From assembly GCA_903914415.1 (NCBI GenBank), contig CAIWOY010000114.1, positions 1 through 35,748 on the forward strand: a stretch of DNA of 35,748 nt, given 5' to 3'. Every line of letters starts with the position of its first letter. Position 1 is the stretch's first letter. The DNA is from an uncultured Phycisphaerales bacterium. GTDB lineage: Bacteria > Planctomycetota > Phycisphaerae > UBA1845 > Fen-1342. Position numbers and translations under genes: made by a program. Positions 1 through 8,660 of this stretch are shown here, piece by piece. A model generated the notes under the pieces. That model searched no databases. It was given only the letters and a program-made list of their open reading frames with translations, and was not told the origin of the DNA.

Positions 1-2
1 GC

Positions 3-190
3 TTACGGACAGGGCTGGCCGATCCTGGCCACGAACGGGTCGATGTCCGCGAACGTGACGTTCTGGTCGGCGGTGCAATCGCCGTTGATCCACGGGCACG
101 GCCAGTGCGTCCAGGCCGCCTCGCCGCCGATCGCGGCGACGAATAGGTCGATGTCCGCGAAGGAAACCTGTCCGTCACAGTTCATGTCAC
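3..190 (-). repeat. Dockerin-like module, copy 1 of 3
   Basis: This segment encodes the terminal GDMNCDG..FADID..WTH..CPW.N.DC..FADID..CP module. It is similar at DNA level to copies at 17252-17440 and 24767-24956 on the same strand; for example GGGTCGATGTCCGC occurs in copies 1 and 2. Confidence 0.75.
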
Positions 191-2156
191 CCCTGCACGA
201 CGCCGGGCACTTGTTCCCGGGGCGGCAAGTGGTGTTATCGCCGTAGTAGTGGCCGGTGGTGCCGCAGGCCGCCTGCGTGATCACCGAGCACGTCCCGGTC
301 GTCGAGCAGCAGGCACCGGTTACCGGCGGCGGCGGGCACGGATTGGGAGTGCAACTCGTCCACTCCGGATGCCACACGCCCGGCGGCTGGCAGTCAAGCT
401 GCGTCGTCACGGCGCAGAAGCCGTCCGGGTAGCAGCAAGCACCTTGCGGCTGCGGGCAGGGGTTCAGCGGCTCGCAGAGCACGCCCTCGGTCCAGGAGGT
501 GCCGCCCGCAAGCGTGCACGCGGAATGGGTCAACAGCGCGCAATGGCCATCCGCGAAGCAGCAGGCCCCCGTGGGGGGCGCGGTCAGACAGAAGGCGAGG
601 TCGCGATTCTGCTCAACGAGGGTCCATCCGTTGTACTGATAGGCTAAGCCGTCGCCGCCCGTGGCAGAAAGCCAAGCGAAAAGGCACGTGTCGGGGGTCG
701 TGTCGCTTCCGCGAATCGACACCCAGCCCGACAATTGCGTGCAGTTCGGACTCAGATTGACCGAGTACTCCTTGAGGTGCCAAGTGCCATAGAGGATGCC
801 CGTATCGACGGCGGTCGCAACTAGCGTATACGTGCAAGCCGGTGCCGCGGTGTTCGGCCGGCCGGTGCCGTCATCGGGGTAGAACTTGATCTCAAACCGC
901 GGGTTGAGCTGGTCGCACTCGGACCAGCCGGAGTTCGGGTCATACGCGAGATCAAAGCCCCACCAATGGAGGTCCCCGATGGGCCCGTTGACCACGTAAT
1001 TATCGTAGACAATCCAGGCGTAGTAGGAATCGCTGAAGTAGCTGCTGTACGAGCTTCCATTCGGGTCCGCCACCGGCTGGCTGAACAACGTGCTCGGGCC
1101 GCAGTCCAGCGGTGACGCGGGACAGAAACCCAGCGTGCACATCGTGAAGTCACCCTGCCAGGCGCCGCTTAGGGCCGTGCAGGCCGCCTGCGAGCGAATC
1201 ACACACATGCCGTTGTACAGGCAACAGGCTCCGAGCGGGGGACACTGGAAGCTACTGCAATTCGTGCCGACCCCCTCATAGGTGCCTCCGGCCGAGGAGC
1301 AGGCCGCGTGCGTAAGCTCTTCGCAGTGCGCGTCGGCAAAGCAGCAGGCGCCGACCACCTGCACCTCCGTGACGCTAAAGTTGTCGAAGTAACCAATCGA
1401 GGTGGAGTTGCGGTTGTCGCTGTACAGGTTGACGTAATCCAGCCTCGTCGCAGCCGCAATCCCGTTGAGGTCGTTGTAGATCAACGTACCACCGTAATAA
1501 TACTGGATCGGCCCGTTGGCGCCGAGCGTCTGGACGATCTTCAACTCCTTGTACGTGTTGGCTGTCCAGTTGTAGCCGGTGCTGGCCCATACGTAGCTGC
1601 CGCCGCTGTACTCAAGAACGTAAATTCCCCCGCCGTAGTAGAACAGTACGCGCGTGGTAACGATGTCCGTAGCGGAATCATACGGCTCGACGTAGTAGCT
1701 GGAACCGTTGGTGGCGGTGATCTTGACCTGCACGGACAACTGGTACTGCTCACCGGAGTGGTAGGCGGGGCTGAAGGCCGGCGTCGTGCCACCGATGTAC
1801 GTTCCGGTGGCCACGTTCGGGTCCCGGGCGATCATCAAATGCTGCGTACCGGCATAGGGAGTGCCCGTCGTCGCGATCTGCGGTTGCAAGGTGCTGCCCC
1901 ACGCCGACCAGCCCTGCTGGCTGCCGAGCCACCCGACGACAAAGGGCGACTCGAAGCCTGTGCTGTACGACTGGCCACGCAGCTCCGCACGGCCGCTGGC
2001 GACGTGGGCGGGCGTTGCGTCGGGAGCGGGGTCGGTTATCGCCGCCGCGGTCGCGTTCGACGCGCCGACGTACGCGTCGTCCAGTGTTTGGGCCAGCGTC
2101 ACGCCCGTGGCCACGAGCACGACGCCCACAAAACAGCCTGTCTTGAACCAGTTCAT
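3..2156 (-). CDS. Secreted Cys-repeat protein with C-terminal dockerin-like module
   Basis: About 717 aa. The start is the ATG at 2156 (MNWFKTG), chosen because a purine-rich GGAAGGGAGG lies just upstream and a signal peptide follows (hydrophobic VGVVLVATGVTLA, cut near AQT). An upstream in-frame start at 2204 lacks both. Residues ~60-265 look like a beta-rich, lectin or jelly-roll-like domain (ends GYFDNFSVTEV). Five Cys-rich repeats of the form GACCxxxGxC...TxxxC...GxxxGxxTxC...CP follow, two before and three after a ~200-residue beta-rich region of unknown family. The C-terminus carries two EF-hand-like loops (DMNCDGQVSFADID and DCTADQNVTFADID) joined by a WTH..CPW.NGDC linker, resembling dockerin type I; the second loop is degenerate. 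It is probably exported and surface-attached or extracellular. No catalytic motif was recognised. The protein ends in a natural TAA (IGQPCP). Confidence 0.85.
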   Translation of the reverse strand: MNWFKTGCFVGVVLVATGVTLAQTLDDAYVGASNATAAAITDPAPDATPAHVASGRAELRGQSYSTGFESPFVVGWLGSQQGWSAWGSTLQPQIATTGTPYAGTQHLMIARDPNVATGTYIGGTTPAFSPAYHSGEQYQLSVQVKITATNGSSYYVEPYDSATDIVTTRVLFYYGGGIYVLEYSGGSYVWASTGYNWTANTYKELKIVQTLGANGPIQYYYGGTLIYNDLNGIAAATRLDYVNLYSDNRNSTSIGYFDNFSVTEVQVVGACCFADAHCEELTHAACSSAGGTYEGVGTNCSSFQCPPLGACCLYNGMCVIRSQAACTALSGAWQGDFTMCTLGFCPASPLDCGPSTLFSQPVADPNGSSYSSYFSDSYYAWIVYDNYVVNGPIGDLHWWGFDLAYDPNSGWSECDQLNPRFEIKFYPDDGTGRPNTAAPACTYTLVATAVDTGILYGTWHLKEYSVNLSPNCTQLSGWVSIRGSDTTPDTCLFAWLSATGGDGLAYQYNGWTLVEQNRDLAFCLTAPPTGACCFADGHCALLTHSACTLAGGTSWTEGVLCEPLNPCPQPQGACCYPDGFCAVTTQLDCQPPGVWHPEWTSCTPNPCPPPPVTGACCSTTGTCSVITQAACGTTGHYYGDNTTCRPGNKCPASCRGDMNCDGQVSFADIDLFVAAIGGEAAWTHWPCPWINGDCTADQNVTFADIDPFVARIGQPCP

Positions 2157-2180
2157 CCTGACTGCCTCCCTTCCAAGCGT

Positions 2181-2233
2181 CCCCACCAGAGATGGGGCCC
2201 TCACGGAGTCTGCAAGCCATCACGCGATGGCTT
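2181..2233 (-). promoter_or_regulatory. Two hairpins in the leader of the first dockerin gene
   Basis: Between the predicted promoter at 2489-2517 and the ATG at 2156 lies a leader of about 325 nt with no supported gene. Near the ribosome binding site it can form a hairpin at 2214-2233 (stem AAGCCATC/GATGGCTT, 4-nt loop) and another at 2181-2197 (CCCCA/TGGGG, 7-nt loop). They could affect translation or mRNA stability. Function is inference. Confidence 0.35.
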
Positions 2234-2488
2234 GTGCTCCACGCGAAACACGTACGTTCTCCACGCGATTCGATGCCCGAGAGGCCGCACCTTCCTACTT
2301 TCTTCCGCGCCAGCCTGACGTGATCCCGAGACTTGAGCATCCTCCGCTTTGCCCAAGAACTCCCGCCCGCAACATAAGAGCACCGCGAGCGGCACCAAAC
2401 GACATGCCCGAGCGAGAACCTCTTCTCCTCCGGTCACACTCGGTCGCCGCGCCGGACCGCACGCCAGCCGACGACCGCCCTTTCCGAT

Positions 2489-2517
2489 AATGTATCAGCG
2501 GCCCGGCGGCGAGTCAA
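2489..2517 (-). promoter_or_regulatory. Sigma70-like promoter for the first dockerin gene
   Basis: On the minus strand, TTGACT (2512-2517) and TACATT (2489-2494) are separated by exactly 17 nt. The -35 overlaps the stop codon of the upstream membrane glycosyltransferase gene, so the dockerin gene probably has its own transcript. Confidence 0.5.
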
Positions 2518-4298
2518 TAGGGATATCCAGTATCCTGAATACCGGGAACTATCCGCACGGTCGCGGGCGCCGGCTCGACGCGCACGATCACGACGTTGGG
2601 GTGCTTGGGAAATGTCCGCACGACCTGCACGCCGGTAGCTGTCTCCAGGTGCGCGAGCGGATCGAAACGCGACAAGCCCCACTTCTCGGCGTAGTACGGT
2701 CCGTGCTCCTGCCCCAGCTCGTCGTGCCAGATCATGTAGGCGATGTGCCGCCGCCGGCACTCATCAATGATCTCAGGCCAGGCTTGCGATCGAATGTCCC
2801 CAAAGCCGACGAAGCGGTCTGGCGGCTCGCGGCCGACATAGAGCCGCAACAGCCCCGGCGTCGCCGACAGTACCCGCGCCCCCGGCGGCGCAAAACCGCG
2901 CACCCAGCGTGCGGCCTCGACCTCGTTGCGGAGGTTGTCGCCCGGGCCCAGCAGCGCCGCCGCCCGCGAGACCTGTTCGGTCGCGAGCACGGCCACACCC
3001 AACAGCAGGACAACCTGCCCCAATCGCTGCCGACGCCGCAGCACGGCGACGGCCCAGACTAACACGCTCGCCAGCAATGCAGGCCAACCCAACCGCCCGA
3101 TGAGGCGGCTTGGGCCGACCGCCGCGAGCGCCGCGGCCCGCGCTTCGTCGATCAGGGCGAGCATCAGTAGCAGCCCCGCCATCCAGAGCAACACGCGTCC
3201 GCCGACGCCGCGTGCGTCGTGCCGTCGAAACCACCTGCAGGTCGCGTGCAACCCGGCCGCGACGAGCACGATCAGAAGCGGTGCCGGCGGATACCCGTAG
3301 CGCTCGATGTCGAACGGTATGATGGCATGCACGGCGGTGTAGGCGAGGAGGGCGACCGTGGCGACCAGCGCACCGGTGCTCGGCGCGCGCGATCCTACGG
3401 CCAGGCCGACGGCTGCCATCGCGAGCGGCAGCAGGATCGCAGTCCAGTGCAGGAACGGTTCGGGCAGGAACCGCCAGGCGGGCGGTTGGACGAGTTGCGG
3501 GTCGAAGCCGGCCTGCGTGATCATCGAGAACGCACGCACGGGACGCAGCCCCTGCCACTGCTCGGCAGCGCGCACCAGGTAATGATCTTCGGAACGCTCC
3601 GTCCAAGTGAGCGCCGTGAGGGCCAGCCACGCTACGAGCGGTGCCGCGGCCAGCACCATGCGTACTGCCGTCGCACGCACCGTCCTGCGTCGCAGCAGAT
3701 CCGCGAGGGCTACGCCGAGGATCAGGCCGGCGGCGTCAAAGCGGGCCATCGTGGCCGCGGCGGCGGCCACATAGGCCCACGCGGTCCCGCGTTGGGCCAG
3801 CCAGACGGCCAGGAGAATCAGGCAGGTCAGCAGAGGCTCGGAGATGAGGTGAGCGGTGCAGTACATGCCAATCGGCAAAAGGAGGAACCACACCGCCGCC
3901 CAGCGCGCCGCGGCGCCGAACCAGCGCCGTCCGATCAGGTACACCAGGAGGCCGTTGATCGGCAGGAGCAGCGCATTGAGCCACTCCGCCACTACGCGCT
4001 CGGGCGCCTCCGCCGGAACCAGCTTGCTCAAGGTCACGACCAGCACGCCGTACACCGGTGGGCGTTTCAGCGTGGGCGGGAGGTGCCCGTGGAGCAGCGC
4101 GTGTCCGCCATCGATGAACTCGAAGAAATCGGAGTAGGGCATGACGAAGTGACCGCGGCAAGCCAGCCCGATCGCCAAACCGAGGATCAGCAGCGCCGGC
4201 ACGTCGTGCCGCAGCGCGTCGCCGCGCCGCGCACGCAGCGCAGCGCCACCCTCGCCCGGCTCGGTCTGCAAGGGGCTCATGTTCGGCAGCGCGGACAT
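2514..4298 (-). CDS. GT-C type membrane glycosyltransferase (GT39/PMT-like)
   Basis: About 594 aa from the ATG at 4298; other starts at 4334 (GTG) and 4280 (ATG) are possible, and none has a strong ribosome binding site. The N-terminal third fits the GT-C fold of lipid-phosphate-sugar-dependent transferases. A first membrane segment (LLILGLAIGLAC) is followed by a periplasmic loop with acidic residues (SDFFEFIDGGHALLHGHLPPTLKRPPVYG), then many hydrophobic segments (roughly ten in all). A soluble C-terminal domain of ~150 residues (RWVRGFAPPGARVLSATPG...) ends in GIQDTGYPY. Such proteins move a sugar from an isoprenoid-phosphate carrier onto a lipid or protein outside the cytoplasmic membrane; the substrate here is unknown. 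The next gene, divergent, encodes tandem Kdo/WaaP-like kinases, so an envelope glycolipid role is plausible but unproven. Confidence 0.75.
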   Translation of the reverse strand: MSALPNMSPLQTEPGEGGAALRARRGDALRHDVPALLILGLAIGLACRGHFVMPYSDFFEFIDGGHALLHGHLPPTLKRPPVYGVLVVTLSKLVPAEAPERVVAEWLNALLLPINGLLVYLIGRRWFGAAARWAAVWFLLLPIGMYCTAHLISEPLLTCLILLAVWLAQRGTAWAYVAAAAATMARFDAAGLILGVALADLLRRRTVRATAVRMVLAAAPLVAWLALTALTWTERSEDHYLVRAAEQWQGLRPVRAFSMITQAGFDPQLVQPPAWRFLPEPFLHWTAILLPLAMAAVGLAVGSRAPSTGALVATVALLAYTAVHAIIPFDIERYGYPPAPLLIVLVAAGLHATCRWFRRHDARGVGGRVLLWMAGLLLMLALIDEARAAALAAVGPSRLIGRLGWPALLASVLVWAVAVLRRRQRLGQVVLLLGVAVLATEQVSRAAALLGPGDNLRNEVEAARWVRGFAPPGARVLSATPGLLRLYVGREPPDRFVGFGDIRSQAWPEIIDECRRRHIAYMIWHDELGQEHGPYYAEKWGLSRFDPLAHLETATGVQVVRTFPKHPNVVIVRVEPAPATVRIVPGIQDTGYPY

Positions 4299-4436
4299 TC
4301 GCGGTCTCGGGCGGCAGCGTAGCGAGCCGGCCACGTGGCCGCAATCGCGATCGCGCTCACCGTTGGCCGCCGACTACTCCCGAGCGCCCCCCGGGCACGT
4401 CCTCCGCCGCGATCCGATCAATTCTCGATCACGTGG

Positions 4437-4466
4437 TTGAGAGGACATTCGCCCTGCTCGTACAAT
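4437..4466 (+). promoter_or_regulatory. Promoter for the tandem-kinase gene
   Basis: TTGAGA (4437-4442), an 18-nt spacer and TACAAT (4461-4466) give a good sigma70-type promoter with a start near 4473. This places the in-frame GTG at 4433 outside the transcript and supports the GTG at 4637. The ~160-nt leader can form a CCACGG/CCGTGG hairpin at 4493-4510. I see no recognised RNA family in it. Confidence 0.55.
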
Positions 4467-4636
4467 CTCCCCGTCGGGCAACAGGACGAGCGCCACGGTT
4501 AGAGCCGTGGGAGAGACCCCGAGAAGCGTGTGACGGGCCCTTCGCAGCGGGCTCGGCTGCGCCCCAGCATTGTATTGCCCCGGGGCGCGGTGTGTGTTCG
4601 CTCGTTTCCTGGCGGCAGGTTGGAGATACAGCCGGC

Positions 4637-6604
4637 GTGGCTTCGTCGACATCGACATCTGCGGCGACAGAAAAGCCCGTGCTCGGCGTCGGCGCTGCAC
4701 CGTTCCCTGCGAACCTGCTGGCCGGCACGCGCGGCCTCAACAGCCCGAGCAGCGCGGGCGCAAGTCCTGCGCCCGAAGTCACCCGCGGAGCTTTCGACGG
4801 CTTGACGTGGACCTACGGCCCAGGCGGCGCAGCGCTGCTCTCCGTGGTGCCGGCCCGGGCCTGGATCAGCCCCGCCGCCCAGGGCTGGCAACTCGTGAAG
4901 CACAATGCCCGTCGGGAAGTCTGGCGGGCCGTCATCCGCGGCACGCCGTACTTCCTGAAATACTATTTCTCCAGCCCGTGGCGCGACGCGGTCACCGGCT
5001 GGTTTCGCGCGCCGGCCTGTGAGGCCGAGCGGGAAGGCGGCCTGTTCGCGATCCGCGCGGGCATTCCCGCCGTGCATCCCATCGCGTACACGCGTGACGT
5101 GTGCCGCGCGCCCGCCGCGCCGCAGCGCGACCGCGGCAGCCGCTGCGCGCTGCTGGTCACGGCCGCGGTCGAGCCCGCCCAACCCCTCAACGAATTCTGG
5201 CTCCAGCTCCGCTCCGACCCGGATCTCGCGCGCCGCCGCTGCGATACCGCGGAGCTGACCGAGCTCCTGGCCCAGATGATCGCACGCGCCCATCAGGCCG
5301 GCTTCGAGCACCTCGACATGCACGCCGCCAACATCCTCGTGCAGCCGATCGCGCCGCGCCGCTACCGCACCGTCTTCGTTGACCTCCAGAGCGCCCGGCG
5401 CGGCGTGCCGCTGAGCGACCGCGCCGTCGTCCGCAACCTGGCGCAGCTTAACCAGTGGTTCCGCCGGCACAGCACCGTCGGCGACCGCCTGCGCTTCCTG
5501 CGGGCCTACCTGCGCTGGCGCGGCGAGTTTGAGGACCGCTGCGAGCACAGTCGCACGCTGGGGCTTTCGTACGTGCAGCTCGTCGCCGCCCTGGCCACCG
5601 CCGCCCGCCGCCACGCCCAGCGGCTCGGACGCCAGCGCGATCACCGCGTGCGGCGCGACGGCCGCTACTTCACGCGCCTCCGGCTTGCCGGCGGTTGGCG
5701 CGGCATGGCGATGGTCCGTTGCAAGCAACCCCAGGAGGAATCCCACGCCTCGCGGCTGGTCTTCCAGCGCGCGTGGTGGGAAGCCCGGTTGCAGGAGCTG
5801 ATGCTGCGGTGGGGCCAGGATGCGCCGTCGGCCGCGGGCGACGCCGCCGGCCCGCCGCAATCCGCGGCGTGCAAGGACTCCCACTCGGCCTGGGTCGGCC
5901 GCGCGGTGCTCACCCATGATGCCGAGCCCCTGCCCGTGATCGTCAAGCGCCCGCGGGCACGAAACTGGCGGCGACGCCTCGCCCAGTTGTGGCCGCCGTC
6001 GCGCAGCCGCCGCGGCTGGAGCCTCGGTCACGCCCTGCTCCATCGCGACGTTCCGACGGCGCGGCCGCTGGCCGTCCTCGAACGACGCCTGGGGCCGTTC
6101 GTCCTCGACAGCTTCCTCGTCACCGAGGCGATCCCGGGTGCCGTCGACCTCGCCACGTTCCTCCGCCGCGAACAGGCCGCCGAAACGCCCGCGGCGTGGG
6201 TGCAGTGCAAGCGCGAACTGCTGCCGCGGCTCGTGACGCTCCTGCGGCGTTTGCAGGAACGCGGCTTCGATCACCGCGACTGCAAGGCCGGCAATATCCT
6301 GGTCGTCCCGTACCCGCGGCTGCGCCTGCTGTGGATCGACCTGGACGGCGTGCGCTACGCGGGCAGCCTCGCTTCCCCGCAGCTCCTCCGTCCGCTCGCG
6401 CGGCTCCACATCAGCCTAGTCGACCTTCCGGGCCTGACGCGCACCGACCGCGTGCGGTTTCTCCGGGCGTATTTCGCACGCTACGGCAGCCCGCCGGGCG
6501 CGTGGCGGGCGGCCTGGCCGGCGCTGCGCGACGCCGCCCGCCAGGCGGAAGACGCCCACGAGCGCCGCCGGGCCTGGAAGCTGGCGCACTACGGCCGTCC
6601 GTAA
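4637..6604 (+). CDS. Tandem lipopolysaccharide (Kdo/WaaP-like) kinase
   Basis: About 655 aa from the GTG at 4637. The frame stays open back to 4433, but codons before 4637 have poorer GC at third positions and a promoter (4437-4466) overlaps that stretch. Two protein-kinase-like domains follow one another. The first has a candidate ATP-binding Lys in PYFLKYYF, a catalytic loop HLDMHAANIL (His ~225) and a metal-binding Asp in VFVDLQS. The second, after ~290 residues, has HRDCKAGNIL (His ~546) and WIDLDGV. This pattern is that of the lipopolysaccharide kinase family, which phosphorylates sugars of the LPS core in the cytoplasm. Both catalytic Asp residues are present, so both halves could be active. 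Each domain ends with a similar RFLRAY element (RLRFLRAYLRWRG and RVRFLRAYFARYG), consistent with internal duplication. Substrate unknown. Confidence 0.8.
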   Translation: MASSTSTSAATEKPVLGVGAAPFPANLLAGTRGLNSPSSAGASPAPEVTRGAFDGLTWTYGPGGAALLSVVPARAWISPAAQGWQLVKHNARREVWRAVIRGTPYFLKYYFSSPWRDAVTGWFRAPACEAEREGGLFAIRAGIPAVHPIAYTRDVCRAPAAPQRDRGSRCALLVTAAVEPAQPLNEFWLQLRSDPDLARRRCDTAELTELLAQMIARAHQAGFEHLDMHAANILVQPIAPRRYRTVFVDLQSARRGVPLSDRAVVRNLAQLNQWFRRHSTVGDRLRFLRAYLRWRGEFEDRCEHSRTLGLSYVQLVAALATAARRHAQRLGRQRDHRVRRDGRYFTRLRLAGGWRGMAMVRCKQPQEESHASRLVFQRAWWEARLQELMLRWGQDAPSAAGDAAGPPQSAACKDSHSAWVGRAVLTHDAEPLPVIVKRPRARNWRRRLAQLWPPSRSRRGWSLGHALLHRDVPTARPLAVLERRLGPFVLDSFLVTEAIPGAVDLATFLRREQAAETPAAWVQCKRELLPRLVTLLRRLQERGFDHRDCKAGNILVVPYPRLRLLWIDLDGVRYAGSLASPQLLRPLARLHISLVDLPGLTRTDRVRFLRAYFARYGSPPGAWRAAWPALRDAARQAEDAHERRRAWKLAHYGRP

Positions 6605-6643
6605 AACTGACGTTGTGGAGCGCTGGCCGCCGGAATGTCGGCG

Positions 6644-7369
6644 CTACGGCGCGACCGGCACCGGCGTCTCGGCGCGGATCGAGGGGATGAGGATCTTCTG
6701 CTCCAGACCGTGGTTGACCAGGTATTCGTACATCTGCGGCAGGTCTTTGAGGCACTCCAGGTCGTCGTGCGTGTCGGTGCCGATCGTGACGTACACGCGA
6801 TGGTTCGGCAGGACCTTGAACCACGCCTCGTGCTCGCCCAGGGGCATCAGCTTCGAGCCCACCTCGTAAAAGATCCGCGCGTTGGCCAGCGTGCGCACCA
6901 CCTGGTCCAGGGACGTGTTTGGAAACTGCACGCGTACGTCGCAGTGCGCCAGCCCGACCGGGCACGGCCAGCGCCGGGCCTGGTTTGCCAGCGTGGTCAG
7001 CCCGGCCCAGTCCACGAACTCGAACAGCACGTAGTCGATCCCGTGGAGCATGTTGCGCGCCATGTCGAGCTGACCCTTGTTCAGCGGCCAGTTAATCTCG
7101 CACCCGCACAGAATCTGTAGCTTGCCCGCCCACCGCTGCCGCGCTTCCTTCACCGACGCCACGTAGTTGCGGGCCTCCTTGCCGAACACGCGGTCGAATT
7201 CCTTCTCGTTGTGGACCTCGCGCGAGGACGGCGTCGCGAACAGATGGTCGGTAATGCCGATGCCCGCCACCGGCCAGCCGCACTTCAGATGCTGCTCGCA
7301 CAGCTCGTCGATCGTGTACGCTCCGTCCGAGAACGGAGTATGGTTGTGCAGGTTGTACATCTGCACCAT
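6644..7369 (-). CDS. PHP-domain metallohydrolase (histidinol-phosphatase-like)
   Basis: 241 aa. The ATG at 7369 is preceded by GGAGGAAGC, which decides this start over the ATG three codons later. The PHP metal-site motifs are all visible: HNHTPFSDG (HxH) near the N-terminus, GITDH, CGCEINW, a later His in AHCDVR, and GTDTHDD near the C-terminus. Members of the family hydrolyse phosphoester bonds with a multi-metal site and include HisK histidinol-phosphatases and PolX or YcdX-type proteins. No his genes are nearby, so a role in histidine synthesis is not supported by context. It is convergent with the kinase gene (39-bp gap). Confidence 0.8.
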   Translation of the reverse strand: MVQMYNLHNHTPFSDGAYTIDELCEQHLKCGWPVAGIGITDHLFATPSSREVHNEKEFDRVFGKEARNYVASVKEARQRWAGKLQILCGCEINWPLNKGQLDMARNMLHGIDYVLFEFVDWAGLTTLANQARRWPCPVGLAHCDVRVQFPNTSLDQVVRTLANARIFYEVGSKLMPLGEHEAWFKVLPNHRVYVTIGTDTHDDLECLKDLPQMYEYLVNHGLEQKILIPSIRAETPVPVAP

Positions 7370-7563
7370 GCTTCCTCCGGGCCGCCGATCCGCGGCCGCG
7401 CATACGCCGGCTCACCCACGTCAGCCCGCACTCGCCCGCCGCGCTGTGCCACACGACACAACCCGGCACTTTCCCTCCACGGCGGAGGAGAAACTAGCCG
7501 ATCGGTGCCTGCTATCCCGCCGACGCCCGGCCCCAACCCCGGCTCACCAACGCCGGTTCGCGT

Positions 7564-8049
7564 CTAATACCGCAATCCGCTCCGCCGAACGTGCACCAGG
7601 GGGCTGCGGCCGCTCACCGCTGCCCCTTCCACAACATCCGCAATATAAAGCCAGTGGTCGCTGATGTCCACGCGCTGGCTCACCTTGCCCACCACGTGCG
7701 CGCAGGCGGACTCCAGCACCACGCCGGGGCCCGCCTGCCGGACACCCTGCTCCGCGAGCACTTTCGCCATCTCGGCCGGCCCCTCGGCCAGCCGGCTTAG
7801 CTGCCCGCGATCGCTCTCCGCGCACATGTTGAGCACGAAGGCCCCCGTCCGCTCCAGCAGAGGAATAATCGGCCGCTCCTTCTGGATCGCTACCACGATC
7901 CGGGGCGGCGCCAAGCCCACCTGTTGCACAAACGAGAGCAGAATCCCCTGCGGGCCGCTCTGAGCGTCCCTGATCGTGAGCACGAAAGCGCCGCTCGTGA
8001 TCTGCGCAAGCGCTTGCGACAGATTCTGGGTACGGTCATCCGCGTTCAT
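7564..8049 (-). CDS. Flavin reductase-like (FMN-binding) protein
   Basis: 161 aa, starting at the ATG at 8049 with GGAG seven nt upstream. The sequence follows the flavin reductase-like domain: ITSGAFVLTIRD near residue 18, then GILLSFVQQVGLAPPRIVVAIQK and FVLNMCAESDRGQLSRLAEG. This is the FMN-binding split-barrel fold of the DIM6/NTAB family. Length fits the family (about 150-180). Such proteins reduce free flavin with NAD(P)H, or act as flavoprotein electron carriers next to rubredoxin-like partners. No partner is adjacent, so the electron donor and acceptor are unknown. It is followed after 194 bp by the PHP gene on the same strand. Confidence 0.8.
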   Translation of the reverse strand: MNADDRTQNLSQALAQITSGAFVLTIRDAQSGPQGILLSFVQQVGLAPPRIVVAIQKERPIIPLLERTGAFVLNMCAESDRGQLSRLAEGPAEMAKVLAEQGVRQAGPGVVLESACAHVVGKVSQRVDISDHWLYIADVVEGAAVSGRSPLVHVRRSGLRY

Positions 8050-8256
8050 CAGCGCTCTCCACTTCTTCTATGCTGCCGACGACAGCTTCGCGTCCGCCAC
8101 ACCTTTTCAGCCGTTGTCACGACCGCCCCAGCGGCCCACACCGCCCGAACGGCGAACCCGCGGCAACGAGATCAGTTGCGAGACGACTTCCCTCACGGCG
8201 TCTGCCCCACCTGCGCCATGCGACCGCACTTTCCTGCGGACGCCATGTCAATCGAC

Positions 8257-8284
8257 AGTATAGCCCCCTCGCCCGTGGCGGCAA
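8257..8284 (-). promoter_or_regulatory. Candidate promoter for the flavin reductase gene
   Basis: On the minus strand TTGCCG (8279-8284) and TATACT (8257-8262) are 16 nt apart, giving a start near 8250 and a leader of about 200 nt. I see no gene in this leader. Confidence 0.35.
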
Positions 8285-8377
8285 CGCGCCCCCCCCGAGT
8301 TTTGGCCGAAGCCGCGGATTCCCCCGCGCACTGCCGCCCCGCAACGCATAGACGACGGACGCACGAAACCACGCAAC

Positions 8378-8406
8378 TTGCTGCCCCAAAACAACTTGTG
8401 AACAAT
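8378..8406 (+). promoter_or_regulatory. Weak candidate promoter upstream of a terminator
   Basis: TTGCTG (8378-8383), 17 nt, AACAAT (8401-8406). The match is modest, but it would start a transcript near 8413 that runs into the intrinsic terminator at 8498-8538. The rest of 8050-8660 shows no credible gene. Confidence 0.3.
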
Positions 8407-8497
8407 TACTCCGCGTCGCCGAACTGGCAGCCCCACCGAGCGTACTTTTGGGTGAACGAGAACCTCCCACAAGACTGTGCCTCTCCTCCTCCGACGT

Positions 8498-8538
8498 GCG
8501 AGGCGACCGGCGAAAGCAGGCCGCCTCGCGTGTTTTTT
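8498..8538 (+). terminator. Intrinsic terminator in the leader of the 8661 gene
   Basis: Perfect 8-bp stem GCGAGGCG (8498-8505) / CGCCTCGC (8522-8529), extendable by three more pairs including G-U wobbles, with a 16-nt loop and then GTG followed by six T (8533-8538). The T-run makes it directional (+). No plus-strand gene lies upstream, since the neighbouring flavin reductase gene is on the minus strand. It must therefore end a short RNA or act as an attenuator or riboswitch expression platform for the gene at 8661. Confidence 0.7.
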
Positions 8539-8660
8539 ATCTCGCCCCGAACCCGCCCGGCAAGAACAAACGTCTTGCATGTCCTCATGCCGCGCGAATA
8601 TCCTGTCACGCCGTGCCGGGACGATCGCGATGCAGGGACATCCGACCCCTCATCCAACGG

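Noticed and set aside
4473-4636. Leader of the kinase gene as a known ncRNA (6S, SRP, RNase P)
   Set aside because: There is a hairpin and a promoter, but none of the conserved sequence blocks of these RNAs and no terminator.
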